Below are positions 34,999 to 43,963 of a stretch of DNA of 64,000 bases, in pieces (position 1 is the stretch's first letter; each line of letters begins with the position of its first letter). Origin of the DNA: an uncultured bacterium (GTDB taxonomy: Bacteria; Bacteroidota; Bacteroidia; Bacteroidales; UBA932). The translations under genes were made by a program, and so were the position numbers. The notes under the pieces were generated by a model that searched no databases, was not told where the DNA came from, and saw only the letters and a list, made by a program, of their open reading frames with translations. The stretch covers positions 1-64,000 of the forward strand of contig CASGCS010000008.1 in NCBI GenBank assembly GCA_949300025.1, given 5' to 3'.

Positions 34999-36792
34999 AT
35001 GAGCGGGAGTGCCGTATACATAACTGGAGCCGGGATAATATCGGCCATCGGCAACAGTATTGCAGAGACATCCAAGTCGCTTTCGGCGGGGATTTCGGGC
35101 ATAGGGAAGCCTGAAATTCTCAAGACCTCGCACACAGAGCTGCCGTGCGGAGAGGTAAAACTCACAAACCCACAGTTGTGCCATGCCCTGAATATCGGAG
35201 ATGGGCAGAAATACAACCGCACCGCCCTTCTCGGCATTCATGCCGTGCGGCAGGCCATAAGTCAGGCCGCCCTTACTGAAAAGCAGACCGCCGGCGCGCT
35301 TCTCTTCTCAGGCACCACTGTGGGAGGGATGGACAGCACTGAAAAGCACTTTCTGGAGATGGCAGATGAAGGGAAACATCTTGAATTGCTCACCACTCAT
35401 GATTCAGGCTCCACGACCGAGCTTATCTCAGGTTACTTCGGCATCCTGCCGGAAAATACAGTGACAATCTCCACCGCATGCTCCTCTGCCGCCAACGCAA
35501 TAATAGAGGGAGCAGAGATGATAAAGGCCCGCAAGGCAGAGATTGTAATTGCAGGAGGAAGTGAAGCGCTGAGCAGATTCCACCTGAACGGATTCAATTC
35601 TCTCATGATTCTGGACCACGAGCCGTGCAGGCCCTTCGACAAGAACCGCAAGGGCCTCAACCTCGGAGAGGGTGCCGCATTCATTGTCCTGGAAAGCGAA
35701 GAATCGCTTGTCAGAAGAAATGCCAGACCGCTTGCCGTACTTGCAGGATATGGCAACCGCTGCGACGCCTTTCACCAGACAGCATCTTCGGAGAATGGAG
35801 AGGGAGCGGTGCTGGCAATGGAAGAGGCAATGGATATGGCCGGAATGGAGCCTGTGGAGATTGATTATATAAACGCCCACGGCACGGGCACCCCCAACAA
35901 CGACCAGAGCGAAAGCAGGGCTTTGCAAAGGGTTTTCGGGAAAAAGATACCGCCCGTATCGAGCACAAAATCCTTTACAGGCCATACTACTTCGGCCGCA
36001 GGTGCAATAGAGACCGTAATAAGCCTGATAGCCCTTACCGAAGGGATTATCCCGGCCAATCTGGGATGGAAAGAGCAGATGGAGGGGGGCATCACCCCAA
36101 CATCAGGCGTAAGAGGGGCATTGCTGCACAATGTAATGTGCAACAGTTTCGGCTTTGGAGGAAACGACTCTTCGCTTATCATATCCAAGGGGGAGTGCGC
36201 AAAGAGAGAATTTCCGCAGGAAGAGGTAAAGATAAAATGCGTTTCCACCGCAAGTCTGGACCCTGCAGACGAGATCTCTCTCACAAGGCTGAAGGAGTTT
36301 GTCCCGCCAATGGAGTCGCGCAGGCTGTGCAAACTGCTGAAAGGAGCCCTGCTCACCTCGCTTTCAGCATTGCGCGAAGCCGGTATTGAATCGCCCGACG
36401 CAATAATTGCCGGAACATCGTACGGGATGCTTGAAAACAGCGAGAAGTTTCTCCTGCAGATGTGCAGAGAGGGGGAGAAAGAACTCAGCCCCACGCTTTT
36501 CATGCAGAGCACCCATAACACAATGGCCGGAATGACAGCCATAAAGACAGGATGCCACGGCTTCAACATAACCTATACGCACCTCTCCGCGGAGAGGGTG
36601 CTTGAACTCTGCAAGGCAAATGCAGAGATACTCATAAGGCAGGGCAAAGCCAAGAATGTACTGATAGGATACCATAACGAGGTTACCCCGCTGCTGCATG
36701 AGATGATTTTAAAACTCAACGGAAAAGACCTTCCCATTGGAGTGACCTCCATTTCCATGGTCATGGAAAAGGAAAATGAACAAGGATTGTAA
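34999..36792 (+). CDS. second beta-ketoacyl synthase with C-terminal chain-length-factor-like domain
   Basis: A 597-residue protein with the same layout as the ketosynthase at 32961. The N-terminal part has Cys161 (ISTACSSAANA), His294 (INAHGTGTP) and His329 (KSFTGHTTSAAG). The C-terminal 200 residues again resemble a Cys-less chain-length factor: LCKLLKGALLTSLSALREAG, AIIAGTSYGMLENSEKF and LSPTLFMQSTHNTMAGMTAI, the best-conserved segment of the Ketoacyl-synt_2 family. Start at 34999 (MSGSAVYITGAGI); the longer frame from 34954 overlaps the ACP. Two such fusions in tandem suggest a heterodimeric or sequentially acting elongation machinery. Confidence 0.83.
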   Translation: MSGSAVYITGAGIISAIGNSIAETSKSLSAGISGIGKPEILKTSHTELPCGEVKLTNPQLCHALNIGDGQKYNRTALLGIHAVRQAISQAALTEKQTAGALLFSGTTVGGMDSTEKHFLEMADEGKHLELLTTHDSGSTTELISGYFGILPENTVTISTACSSAANAIIEGAEMIKARKAEIVIAGGSEALSRFHLNGFNSLMILDHEPCRPFDKNRKGLNLGEGAAFIVLESEESLVRRNARPLAVLAGYGNRCDAFHQTASSENGEGAVLAMEEAMDMAGMEPVEIDYINAHGTGTPNNDQSESRALQRVFGKKIPPVSSTKSFTGHTTSAAGAIETVISLIALTEGIIPANLGWKEQMEGGITPTSGVRGALLHNVMCNSFGFGGNDSSLIISKGECAKREFPQEEVKIKCVSTASLDPADEISLTRLKEFVPPMESRRLCKLLKGALLTSLSALREAGIESPDAIIAGTSYGMLENSEKFLLQMCREGEKELSPTLFMQSTHNTMAGMTAIKTGCHGFNITYTHLSAERVLELCKANAEILIRQGKAKNVLIGYHNEVTPLLHEMILKLNGKDLPIGVTSISMVMEKENEQGL

Positions 36793-36807
36793 ACAGAAAT
36801 CGGAATT

Positions 36808-37164
36808 ATGTGGAAATTAATCCCTATATCGCTTTTACAGTGCGTCCTGCTCTCCGTAGGACAGGTACTGCTGAAGTTTGCACTGCAAAGAATCCCGCCA
36901 TTCGGCTGGACACGCGAATTTTGGCTGTCGCTAATATGCCAATGGCAGTTTCTTGCCTGCGGAGCCTGTTTCTTTGCCTCCTCAATGCTATGGATATATA
37001 TTCTCAAGATTTTCCCGTTGGGAATAGCCTACCAGATGCTCAGCCTCTGCTATGTGATTACCATGGTACTCTCGGTGCTCGTGTTCCATGAAAGCGTTCC
37101 GCTGCACCGCTGGATTGGCTGCCTGCTGATTATGGGCGGCTGCATACTGATTCTCAAGCCCTGA
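36808..37164 (+). CDS. small EamA/SMR-type membrane protein
   Basis: A 118-residue protein with four transmembrane helices, the size and topology of small multidrug resistance or ArnE/ArnF-like flippase subunits (QVLLKFALQRI near the start, FPLGIAYQMLSLCYVITMVL in the third helix, GCLLIMGGCILI at the end). ArnE/F flip a lipid-linked sugar across the inner membrane. Within this operon, between ketosynthase and LolA-like genes, it could flip a lipid- or glycan-linked intermediate. This function is inferred from family and neighbours only. Confidence 0.75.
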   Translation: MWKLIPISLLQCVLLSVGQVLLKFALQRIPPFGWTREFWLSLICQWQFLACGACFFASSMLWIYILKIFPLGIAYQMLSLCYVITMVLSVLVFHESVPLHRWIGCLLIMGGCILILKP

Positions 37165-37167
37165 AAA

Positions 37168-37788
37168 ATGAAACACCTTTTAATCATACTGTTTGCAATG
37201 GTCTCATTTCCTCTGGCTGCCCAGCGGCAGGCAGGCAATCCAGAGGTGATGATAGAGGAAATATGCGAAGCAGCGTCGGAGATACACTCCCTGCAATGCA
37301 AATTCAGACAGACGAAAAACCTTTCGCTGCTTGCAACAGAGATGGTCTCCACAGGCAGAATGTATTATAAAGAGGGCATGCTCAGATGGGAATATCTATC
37401 GCCCTACAGGTATATTTTCATAATAAACGGGGAGAGTGTGCTGCTCGATTCCCCCTCTGGGAGCAATGTCATAGATACAAAAACGAACAAGATGTTCGGC
37501 AGCATTGCCAATATAATGATGAGCAGCCTGACAGGCAATATAACAGACACGGAAGAGTTTGACACGCTCATGCTGGAGGAGAAAGAGGGGTGGATTGCAG
37601 AACTTACACCGGTAAAGAAAGAGATGCAGCAGTTTTTTACAAAGGTGAGGCTCCATATAAACCCTGTTGAAAAGAGTGTCGAAAAGGTAGAACTTTTGGA
37701 GAAGGGGGGCGACACCACCCTGATAGAGATGACGGAGATTGAAAAAAACGTTTCTGTAGATGACTCGGTATTTGAAATCTTGCACTAA
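37168..37788 (+). CDS. LolA-like periplasmic carrier protein (ApeL-like)
   Basis: A 206-residue exported protein with a signal peptide (ILFAMVSFPLAAQ). The fold pattern is that of outer-membrane lipoprotein carrier proteins: LQCKFRQTKNLSLL, STGRMYYKEGMLRWEY, PYRYIFIINGESV and a C-terminal FEILH. LolA-like proteins in aryl-polyene and flexirubin clusters (ApeL) are thought to shuttle the hydrophobic polyene lipid through the periplasm. It lies 3 bp after the small membrane protein and overlaps the next gene by 29 bp. It is distinct from housekeeping LolA by context. Confidence 0.82.
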   Translation: MKHLLIILFAMVSFPLAAQRQAGNPEVMIEEICEAASEIHSLQCKFRQTKNLSLLATEMVSTGRMYYKEGMLRWEYLSPYRYIFIINGESVLLDSPSGSNVIDTKTNKMFGSIANIMMSSLTGNITDTEEFDTLMLEEKEGWIAELTPVKKEMQQFFTKVRLHINPVEKSVEKVELLEKGGDTTLIEMTEIEKNVSVDDSVFEILH

Positions 37789-38176
37789 TCTCACGGCTCT
37801 TGTCATGCTGCTTTTGGTTGCAGGAGTGCAAAAAAGTGCAGCACAGGAGAATGTGCGCAGGTACACTATGGAAATTTCGCACCCCCGCGGAGAAATGTCG
37901 GGGCTCTGCATTGTGAGGAAAGATGGGGGCGGAGGAGCGTTGAGCGTGATAAACCAGTTCGGTATCAAGGCATTCGATGCCATCTATGACGGCAGGCGGA
38001 ACAGGATGAAACTGTTCAACGTTGTAGGGCCGCTCGACAGATGCCGCATAAAGAGGGTGATTGCAAAGGATCTGCGACCGCTGTTCCAAGTGTCAGATAC
38101 GTCCGCCATTGGAATTACAAATAAAAGATATGGAATAAATTATAAGCTGGTACCGTTAGAAGATGCTGAACAATGA
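37760..38176 (+). CDS. exported protein of unknown function in the polyene operon
   Basis: A 138-residue protein with an N-terminal signal peptide (LTALVMLLLVAGVQKSAAQ) and a compact beta-rich domain (TMEISHPRGEMSGLCIVRK, NQFGIKAFDAIYD, RRNRMKLFNVV). I do not recognise a family with certainty. Its place between the LolA-like carrier and a dehydratase corresponds to that of the DUF3261 lipoprotein (ApeN) in Enterobacteria, so it may help localise the product at the outer membrane. It lacks a lipobox Cys. It overlaps the LolA-like gene by 29 bp and the dehydratase by 14 bp. Confidence 0.72.
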   Translation: MTRYLKSCTNLTALVMLLLVAGVQKSAAQENVRRYTMEISHPRGEMSGLCIVRKDGGGGALSVINQFGIKAFDAIYDGRRNRMKLFNVVGPLDRCRIKRVIAKDLRPLFQVSDTSAIGITNKRYGINYKLVPLEDAEQ

Positions 38177-38549
38177 TTTTTTTTACGTAAGGGAGAGCGA
38201 TTTTTCAGGCCCGGAGCCGTCGGCAAGGATTGTGCTCAACCCTGAACATGAAATATACAGAGCCCACTTCCCGGGAGAACCCATAACTCCCGGAGTATGC
38301 CAGATTCAGATTGTTTCCGAGCTCCTTTCGCTCTGCCTGAATGCAAAGACATTCCTTACAGATGTCAAAAACGTAAAATATCTCTCGGTGATTTCCCCGC
38401 TCGAGACAACTGATCTCACGGTAGTTTTCAAGAAAATGGAACTGGCTGGAGAGAGATGCAGCATCTCGGCCCGGATTGAAGGAGATGGCCGTATTTTTTC
38501 CAAACTGTCAATGACATTCCATGTGGTGCGTAATAGTTCCGACATATAA
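38163..38549 (+). CDS. FabZ-like 3-hydroxyacyl-ACP dehydratase (ApeI-like)
   Basis: A 128-residue hot-dog protein. YRAHFPGEPITPGVCQIQIVSELL carries the FabZ-type catalytic His and the conserved FPG.P..PG.. turn; VKYLSVISPLE is the next family segment. It probably forms the dehydratase pair with the protein at 32120, as ApeI with ApeP. The last 29 bases overlap the glycosyltransferase gene. Confidence 0.86.
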   Translation: MLNNDFFYVRESDFSGPEPSARIVLNPEHEIYRAHFPGEPITPGVCQIQIVSELLSLCLNAKTFLTDVKNVKYLSVISPLETTDLTVVFKKMELAGERCSISARIEGDGRIFSKLSMTFHVVRNSSDI

Positions 38550-39246
38550 CAACGGCGGCTCCATAGAGCAGGTCGTCACAGATATACTGCGCCATACCCG
38601 CAACGTAATCGTAGTTGACGACGGTTCAACGGACAACACCGCGCAAATCCTGCGCAAGATGGGGGTTTCAACCGTAACTCACCCGCACAACATGGGAAAG
38701 GGGGCGGCCCTGAAAACCGGGTTCCGGAAAGCCCTTGAGGATGGGTTCACGCATGCCGTTACCATAGATGCAGACGGGCAGCATTTTGCAAAGGACATTC
38801 CCCTCTTTACAGAGGCCATGGAACGCAACCCCGGGGCCTTGATTGTGGGCTGTCGCAACCTTTCCGAAAAGAACATGCCCCAGAAAAACAGTTTTGCCAA
38901 CAGGTTCTCAAATTTCTGGTTCACGGTGCAGACAGGGATCAGGCTTCCCGACACACAGACAGGATACAGGCTTTACCCGTTGGCTTCCATGCGCAGGGCA
39001 GGCTTCATAACCTCTCGCTATGAGGCCGAACTGGAGCTGCTGGTCTTTGCAGCATGGCACGGCATCAGGCTCATACCCGTTAAAATAGATGTGTACTACC
39101 CTGTCAGGCGAATCAGCCATTTCAGGCCTGTATACGATTTCCTGCGGATTAGCCTGCTCAATATTCTGCTCTGTTTTCTCGCAGCAGTGTACGGTTATCC
39201 GATGAAATTCGTATATTGTATCAAAAAGCGCAAGAAGAGGCAATGA
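38521..39246 (+). CDS. family 2 glycosyltransferase (DPM1/ApeJ-like)
   Basis: A 241-residue GT2 enzyme of the GT-A fold. Donor-binding motifs are VVDDGSTDNTA and the DADGQH (DxD) motif; NMGKGAALKTGFRKAL and SRYEAELELLVFAAWHG are typical of dolichol/polyprenol-phosphate mannosyltransferase-like proteins. The C terminus is hydrophobic. In E. coli a glycosyltransferase and an acyltransferase are joined in one APE gene; here they are separate. It would add a sugar to a lipid carrier or to the polyene head. Its stop overlaps the exporter start by 4 bp. Confidence 0.87.
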   Translation: MWCVIVPTYNNGGSIEQVVTDILRHTRNVIVVDDGSTDNTAQILRKMGVSTVTHPHNMGKGAALKTGFRKALEDGFTHAVTIDADGQHFAKDIPLFTEAMERNPGALIVGCRNLSEKNMPQKNSFANRFSNFWFTVQTGIRLPDTQTGYRLYPLASMRRAGFITSRYEAELELLVFAAWHGIRLIPVKIDVYYPVRRISHFRPVYDFLRISLLNILLCFLAAVYGYPMKFVYCIKKRKKRQ

Positions 39247-42200
39247 CAAGGCTCTTTCTGAAAATATACGATCTGCTTTCAAGGCATCGCACGGCGGCAG
39301 GGACGGCAACGGTTCTGCTGCTGGCTCTTTTTGCCGCCCTTGCGGCAAGAATGCACTATGATGAAGACATATCGGCCTTCATACCGCTTGACAGGCAGAA
39401 CGAAAAGTACTCTGAAATTTTCAACAGCACAGGTGGAGAAAACCGCATAGCGGTCATCTTTAAGGAAAAAGAGAATGACAATACTGCAATTACACGGGCG
39501 ATGGAGCGTTTTGCTGAGATTGCTGCATTACGCGACACCTCCTGCATGATACGGAACTTGCATGTAAAAAGCAGCGGAGACGATGCAACGGGGCTGATAA
39601 GCGCGATATGGCAATGCTATCCGCTTCTGCTCACAGATGCGGATTACGGCAGGCTGGACTCGCTTGCCTCCCGGGAAGGATTCTTTACGGAAAGGATGAA
39701 CGACAATAAGATGATGCTCATGCTTCCCGGAAGCGGAATCGCCGCACAAGGCATTTCATACGACCCGCTGCAGGCAAGCGGAAAGATTCTGAAACGGCTG
39801 CAGGCATTGGGAAACGGCAGCGGATATGAGACCTCCGACGGATACCTGTTTAAGGATGGGTGCGGGATAGTGCTGCTGGAATCGCCCTTTGGAATCAGCG
39901 AATCGCAGAAGAACGGAGAACTGCAACATCTTTTGGACTCCTGCATGGCTGAAACGGCTTCAACTGAAAACGGAATCACCATCTCGGCAGTGGGCGCTCC
40001 GCTGATAGCGGCGACAAACGCCACTCGCATAAAGAAAGACACCGCCCTGGCTATAGCCATTGCCGTGGTTCTGATATTTGCCGTCCTGCTCTACACTTTC
40101 CGCAGAATGTCTGATTTGCTCTGGATAGCCGTGTCTCTCCTTGCCGGATGGATTTTCGCTCTTGGGACAGTCTCGCTCATAAGAGATTCCATCTCCCTCA
40201 TAGTAATAGGAATCGGCTCGGTAATCATAGGCATTGCCGCCAACTATCCGCTGCATCTGATAGACCATCTCAAACATGAGACAAACATGCGCGAAGTGCT
40301 CAGGGAGATGGTCCCGCCGCTGCTTGTGGGAAACATAACCACTGTCGGCGCATTCCTCTGCCTGCTTCTGCTTGATGCACGGGCCATGAAAGATCTCGGT
40401 CTTTTCGCTTCGCTGATGCTCATCGGTACAATATTGTTTACACTTGTATGTCTGCCGCTCTTTGTAAAGCCTCACAAAGACGGCAAGAACAGAGGCGGGA
40501 GCCTGCTGCCCGGACGGTTCTCACTCTCCGGCCACGGCAGAAAAAGCACGGCGCTCTTCTGCGGCCTGGTTGCCTTCACACTGGTGCTATGGTTTTTCGG
40601 GAAAAAGACATCGTTCAATTCCGACATGAGTTCCATCAACTATATGGAACAAAGCCAGAGAGAAGACCTGGCCCTGCTCTCCAAGGGCACCAGGCAGGCC
40701 AACATATTCGCTGTTGCAGAGGGGACCACTCTTGAAGAGGCCCTCAGATGCAACGAAAGACTTTGCGAAAAAATAGCGGAGATACAAGGCATAGAACAGG
40801 TCTCGGGTATAGACGGACTTATACTCTCAGACTCCCTGACTGAAAGAAGAGCCGCCCTTTGGAAAGATTTCATATCGCGCCGCCAGCCGGCAAAAGAGGT
40901 GGCACTGGCATCTGAAAAGGCTGGATTCAGAAACGAGGCATTCGCTCCGTTCTATGAAATGGCTGCAGACCCCGATGCCGTCGTGCAGAGATACAAAAAC
41001 GAAAAGAGCCTCAAGGAGACAATAGGACGGCAGTTCATACTGCAGAGGGAAGATGGGTACAAGATAGTGAACCTTATTGCCGCCTCCGCCGAAAATGAAG
41101 AGAGCGTAAAGGAGAGCATCGCGCTTGCCGCACCGGAAAAGGCATTCGTCTTCTCGCGCTCCGACGTGAGCGGTCATCTTGCCGAAACGCTCTCAGACTC
41201 ATTCGACTACATAGGTGCAGTATGCAGCATCGCAGTCTTTCTGTTCCTGTGGCTGTCGTTCAAAAGCATTGAACTTGCAATCCTGGCCTTTCTGCCCCTT
41301 GCAGTAAGCTGGGTCTGGATTCTGGGCATAATGGGGATGCTTGGCATGCAGTTCAACATAGTTAACATAATTCTCGCCACATTCATATTCGGGCAGGGAG
41401 ACGACTACACGATTTTCATAACGGAAGGACTGATGTATGAATATACCACCGGAAAGAGGCGGCTTGCCATATATAAAAGCAGTGTAGCCACATCGGCAGT
41501 GATAATGCTGATTGGAACCGGCGCCCTCATAGTAAGCAGACATCCGGCCATGCTCTCCCTTGCAGAGGTTGCTGTCATAGGTATGATAACCGTGGTTGCA
41601 ATGGCCTACACACTGCCTCCGCTCATTTTCAGATACCTTACCCAAAAAGGAGGCAGGCAGAGAGAATATCCGGTAACACTCCGGAGAGTGGCGTCAACGG
41701 CTTTTGCGCTTTTCTGCTTTGTATCGAGCCTCTTCTGCTTTATGATACCCTATACCCTTCTTGTATACAAGCCGCTCAGAAAATTCGGCAAGGGGGAAAA
41801 GTCATACCACAGGCTGCTGCAGAAGGTTGCCCACTTTGTAATCAGGCATGTGCCCGGGGTTAGGTTCAGGGAGATAAACAATCATGCCGAGACATTCTCC
41901 TCTCCTGCGGTAATAATCTGCAACCACCAGTCACATCTCGACGTGATGGCAATAATGCAGCTGTCGCCAAAAATCATAATCCTGACAAATGACTGGGTCT
42001 GGAGAAACCCTTTCTACGGAGCGGTAATACATGCAGCCGAGTTCCGCCCCATTTCAAACGGATATGACAGGAATCTTCCATCTCTGAAAGAACTTGTAGG
42101 GAGAGGTTACAGCATAGTGCTCTTTCCCGAGGGTACGCGCACTCCAGACGGGAATATCGGACGTTTCCACAAAGGCGCCTTCACCCTGGCAAAGGAACTG

Positions 42201-42470
42201 GGAACAGACATTGTTCCGCTCTACCTGCACGGGCTGTACGATGTAATGCCAAAGCATGATTTCATGCTCAGACGCGGCAGCGTTACAATAGAGGTGGGCC
42301 GGAGGATAGCGACAGATTCATTTAAAGAGATGACAGACCGACAGATTGCCAATGCAATGAGGTCTGCATACAAAGAGAAATACGCACAGCTCCGGCAAGA
42401 GCTGGAGACAGAGGAGTACATGGCTCCATATATTGCATACAGGAACAAATACAAGGTCAAGATTGTATGA
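39243..42470 (+). CDS. MMPL/RND-type exporter fused to a PlsC-like acyltransferase
   Basis: A 1075-residue protein. Residues 1-820 are an MMPL transporter: an N-terminal helix, a periplasmic domain, six transmembrane helices including SLIVIGIGSVIIGIAANYPLH, a second periplasmic domain and six more helices with LATFIFGQGDDYTIFITEG. After a further helix (FCFVSSLFCFMIPYTLLV), residues about 860-1060 form a PlsC/LPLAT acyltransferase with NHQSHLD (His895, HxxxxD) and LFPEGTRTPDG. MMPL proteins (ApeM) export polyene lipids; a fused acyltransferase suggests that the final acylation is coupled to export. The start at 39243 overlaps the glycosyltransferase stop. Confidence 0.88.
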   Translation: MTRLFLKIYDLLSRHRTAAGTATVLLLALFAALAARMHYDEDISAFIPLDRQNEKYSEIFNSTGGENRIAVIFKEKENDNTAITRAMERFAEIAALRDTSCMIRNLHVKSSGDDATGLISAIWQCYPLLLTDADYGRLDSLASREGFFTERMNDNKMMLMLPGSGIAAQGISYDPLQASGKILKRLQALGNGSGYETSDGYLFKDGCGIVLLESPFGISESQKNGELQHLLDSCMAETASTENGITISAVGAPLIAATNATRIKKDTALAIAIAVVLIFAVLLYTFRRMSDLLWIAVSLLAGWIFALGTVSLIRDSISLIVIGIGSVIIGIAANYPLHLIDHLKHETNMREVLREMVPPLLVGNITTVGAFLCLLLLDARAMKDLGLFASLMLIGTILFTLVCLPLFVKPHKDGKNRGGSLLPGRFSLSGHGRKSTALFCGLVAFTLVLWFFGKKTSFNSDMSSINYMEQSQREDLALLSKGTRQANIFAVAEGTTLEEALRCNERLCEKIAEIQGIEQVSGIDGLILSDSLTERRAALWKDFISRRQPAKEVALASEKAGFRNEAFAPFYEMAADPDAVVQRYKNEKSLKETIGRQFILQREDGYKIVNLIAASAENEESVKESIALAAPEKAFVFSRSDVSGHLAETLSDSFDYIGAVCSIAVFLFLWLSFKSIELAILAFLPLAVSWVWILGIMGMLGMQFNIVNIILATFIFGQGDDYTIFITEGLMYEYTTGKRRLAIYKSSVATSAVIMLIGTGALIVSRHPAMLSLAEVAVIGMITVVAMAYTLPPLIFRYLTQKGGRQREYPVTLRRVASTAFALFCFVSSLFCFMIPYTLLVYKPLRKFGKGEKSYHRLLQKVAHFVIRHVPGVRFREINNHAETFSSPAVIICNHQSHLDVMAIMQLSPKIIILTNDWVWRNPFYGAVIHAAEFRPISNGYDRNLPSLKELVGRGYSIVLFPEGTRTPDGNIGRFHKGAFTLAKELGTDIVPLYLHGLYDVMPKHDFMLRRGSVTIEVGRRIATDSFKEMTDRQIANAMRSAYKEKYAQLRQELETEEYMAPYIAYRNKYKVKIV

Positions 42471-43963
42471 AACGGCAGGTCGTAATAATAGGCAGCGGAC
42501 TCGGAGGTTTGTCGGCAGGAGTGATTCTTGCCAGAAACGGCTATCAGGTAACTGTTCTGGAACAGAACAGCCGTATAGGCGGATGCCTGCAATGTTTTTC
42601 GCGCAACGGAGTAAAGTTTGAGACGGGCATGCATTTCATAGGGAGTGCAGACAGGGGGCAGATTCTTTACAGATTGCTGCACTATCTCGGTATATACGAC
42701 CGCCTTACGCTCTCCAGACTTGACGAGAACCGCTACAATGTCGTCTCCATCATGGGAGAGAGATTCAGCTTCGCAAACGGCAGAGAGAACTTCATTGAGC
42801 AGATGGCCGCCCGCTTCCCTTCGCAAAAGGCAAACCTTGAACGCTATCTTGACATTGTAGAAAGCATAGCGGAGGCCTCCTCCCTGCACAGTCTGAAAGA
42901 CAAGACCGGAAATGCAATAAATACAGAATACCAGCTGCGCTCCATAAACGATGTTATAGAGCGTACTGTTTCAGACCCGCTGCTCCAGAAGGTTCTGGTC
43001 GGAGACCTTCCCCTTTATGCGGCGGAACGCGACAAGACCCCATTTTCAGTCCACGCATTCGTAATGGACTTTTACAACAGGAGTTCGTTCAGGATTGCAG
43101 GAGGAAGCGATATTGTAGCCACCTCGCTGGCCGAAGTGCTTGAATCCTGCGGAGGAAAGATAATCTGCGGAAAGAAAGCTGCACAAATCTGCTGCAAAGA
43201 GAGACTTGCGTCAGGCGTGAAGTGCAGCGACGGAGATTTTTTCCCGGCAGAGCAGATAATTTCCGCAATCCACCCCATGCGCACGATGGAACTGCTGGAA
43301 GAGTGCAGCCAGATACGCCCCATATTCAGAAAACGGATAAACTCCATGCCGCAGACCATTGGCGCCTTTTCGCTCTATCTTCAGTTCAGAGAGGGAAGTG
43401 TGCCCTACATGAACCACAACTTTTTCTCATATAACACAGAGAGCCCGTGGGGGTGTGAAAAATATACAGAGGAGCAATGGCCCAAAGGTTACCTTTACAT
43501 GCACGGATGCCAGAATCCCGGACAAAGGTTCGCGCAGTCAGGCATGGTAATCTCCTACATGCGCGCAGACGAACTTGCCCGGTGGCAGCACACCTCAACC
43601 GGCCGCAGGGGAGCCGAATATTCAGAATTCATCTTATCGCGGGCGGAAAGGCTGATAGAATCGCTGGAAAGAGACTTTCCTCTGCTCAGAGGCAACATAG
43701 CAAGATACCATACCTCCTCTCCCCTGACCTACCGCGACTATACAGGAACTCAGGATGGCTCCATTTACGGCGTGGCAAAGGACATTACGCTGGGCAGCGC
43801 CGGCAGAGTGCCCCACAAGACCCGTATTCCAAACCTCTATCTTGCCGGACAAAATGTAAATTCACACGGAATTTTAGGAGTAATTGTAGGATCTGTTGTA
43901 ACTTGCAGCGAATTTTTGGGTTCAGAGTACCTTTACAGAGAGATTTCGGAGGCAGATAAATGA
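42467..43963 (+). CDS. CrtI/retinol-saturase-like FAD oxidoreductase 1
   Basis: A 498-residue FAD-dependent enzyme. The N terminus has the dinucleotide-binding motif (VVIIGSGLGGLSAG) with the acidic end of the second strand (VTVLEQ) and RIGGCLQCF. The C terminus shows the FAD-contacting NLYLAGQNVNSHGILGVI, characteristic of phytoene desaturase, carotene isomerase and all-trans-retinol 13,14-reductase relatives. It would desaturate, saturate or isomerise the conjugated chain. It overlaps the exporter gene by 4 bp and the next, related gene by 4 bp. Confidence 0.88.
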   Translation: MKRQVVIIGSGLGGLSAGVILARNGYQVTVLEQNSRIGGCLQCFSRNGVKFETGMHFIGSADRGQILYRLLHYLGIYDRLTLSRLDENRYNVVSIMGERFSFANGRENFIEQMAARFPSQKANLERYLDIVESIAEASSLHSLKDKTGNAINTEYQLRSINDVIERTVSDPLLQKVLVGDLPLYAAERDKTPFSVHAFVMDFYNRSSFRIAGGSDIVATSLAEVLESCGGKIICGKKAAQICCKERLASGVKCSDGDFFPAEQIISAIHPMRTMELLEECSQIRPIFRKRINSMPQTIGAFSLYLQFREGSVPYMNHNFFSYNTESPWGCEKYTEEQWPKGYLYMHGCQNPGQRFAQSGMVISYMRADELARWQHTSTGRRGAEYSEFILSRAERLIESLERDFPLLRGNIARYHTSSPLTYRDYTGTQDGSIYGVAKDITLGSAGRVPHKTRIPNLYLAGQNVNSHGILGVIVGSVVTCSEFLGSEYLYREISEADK

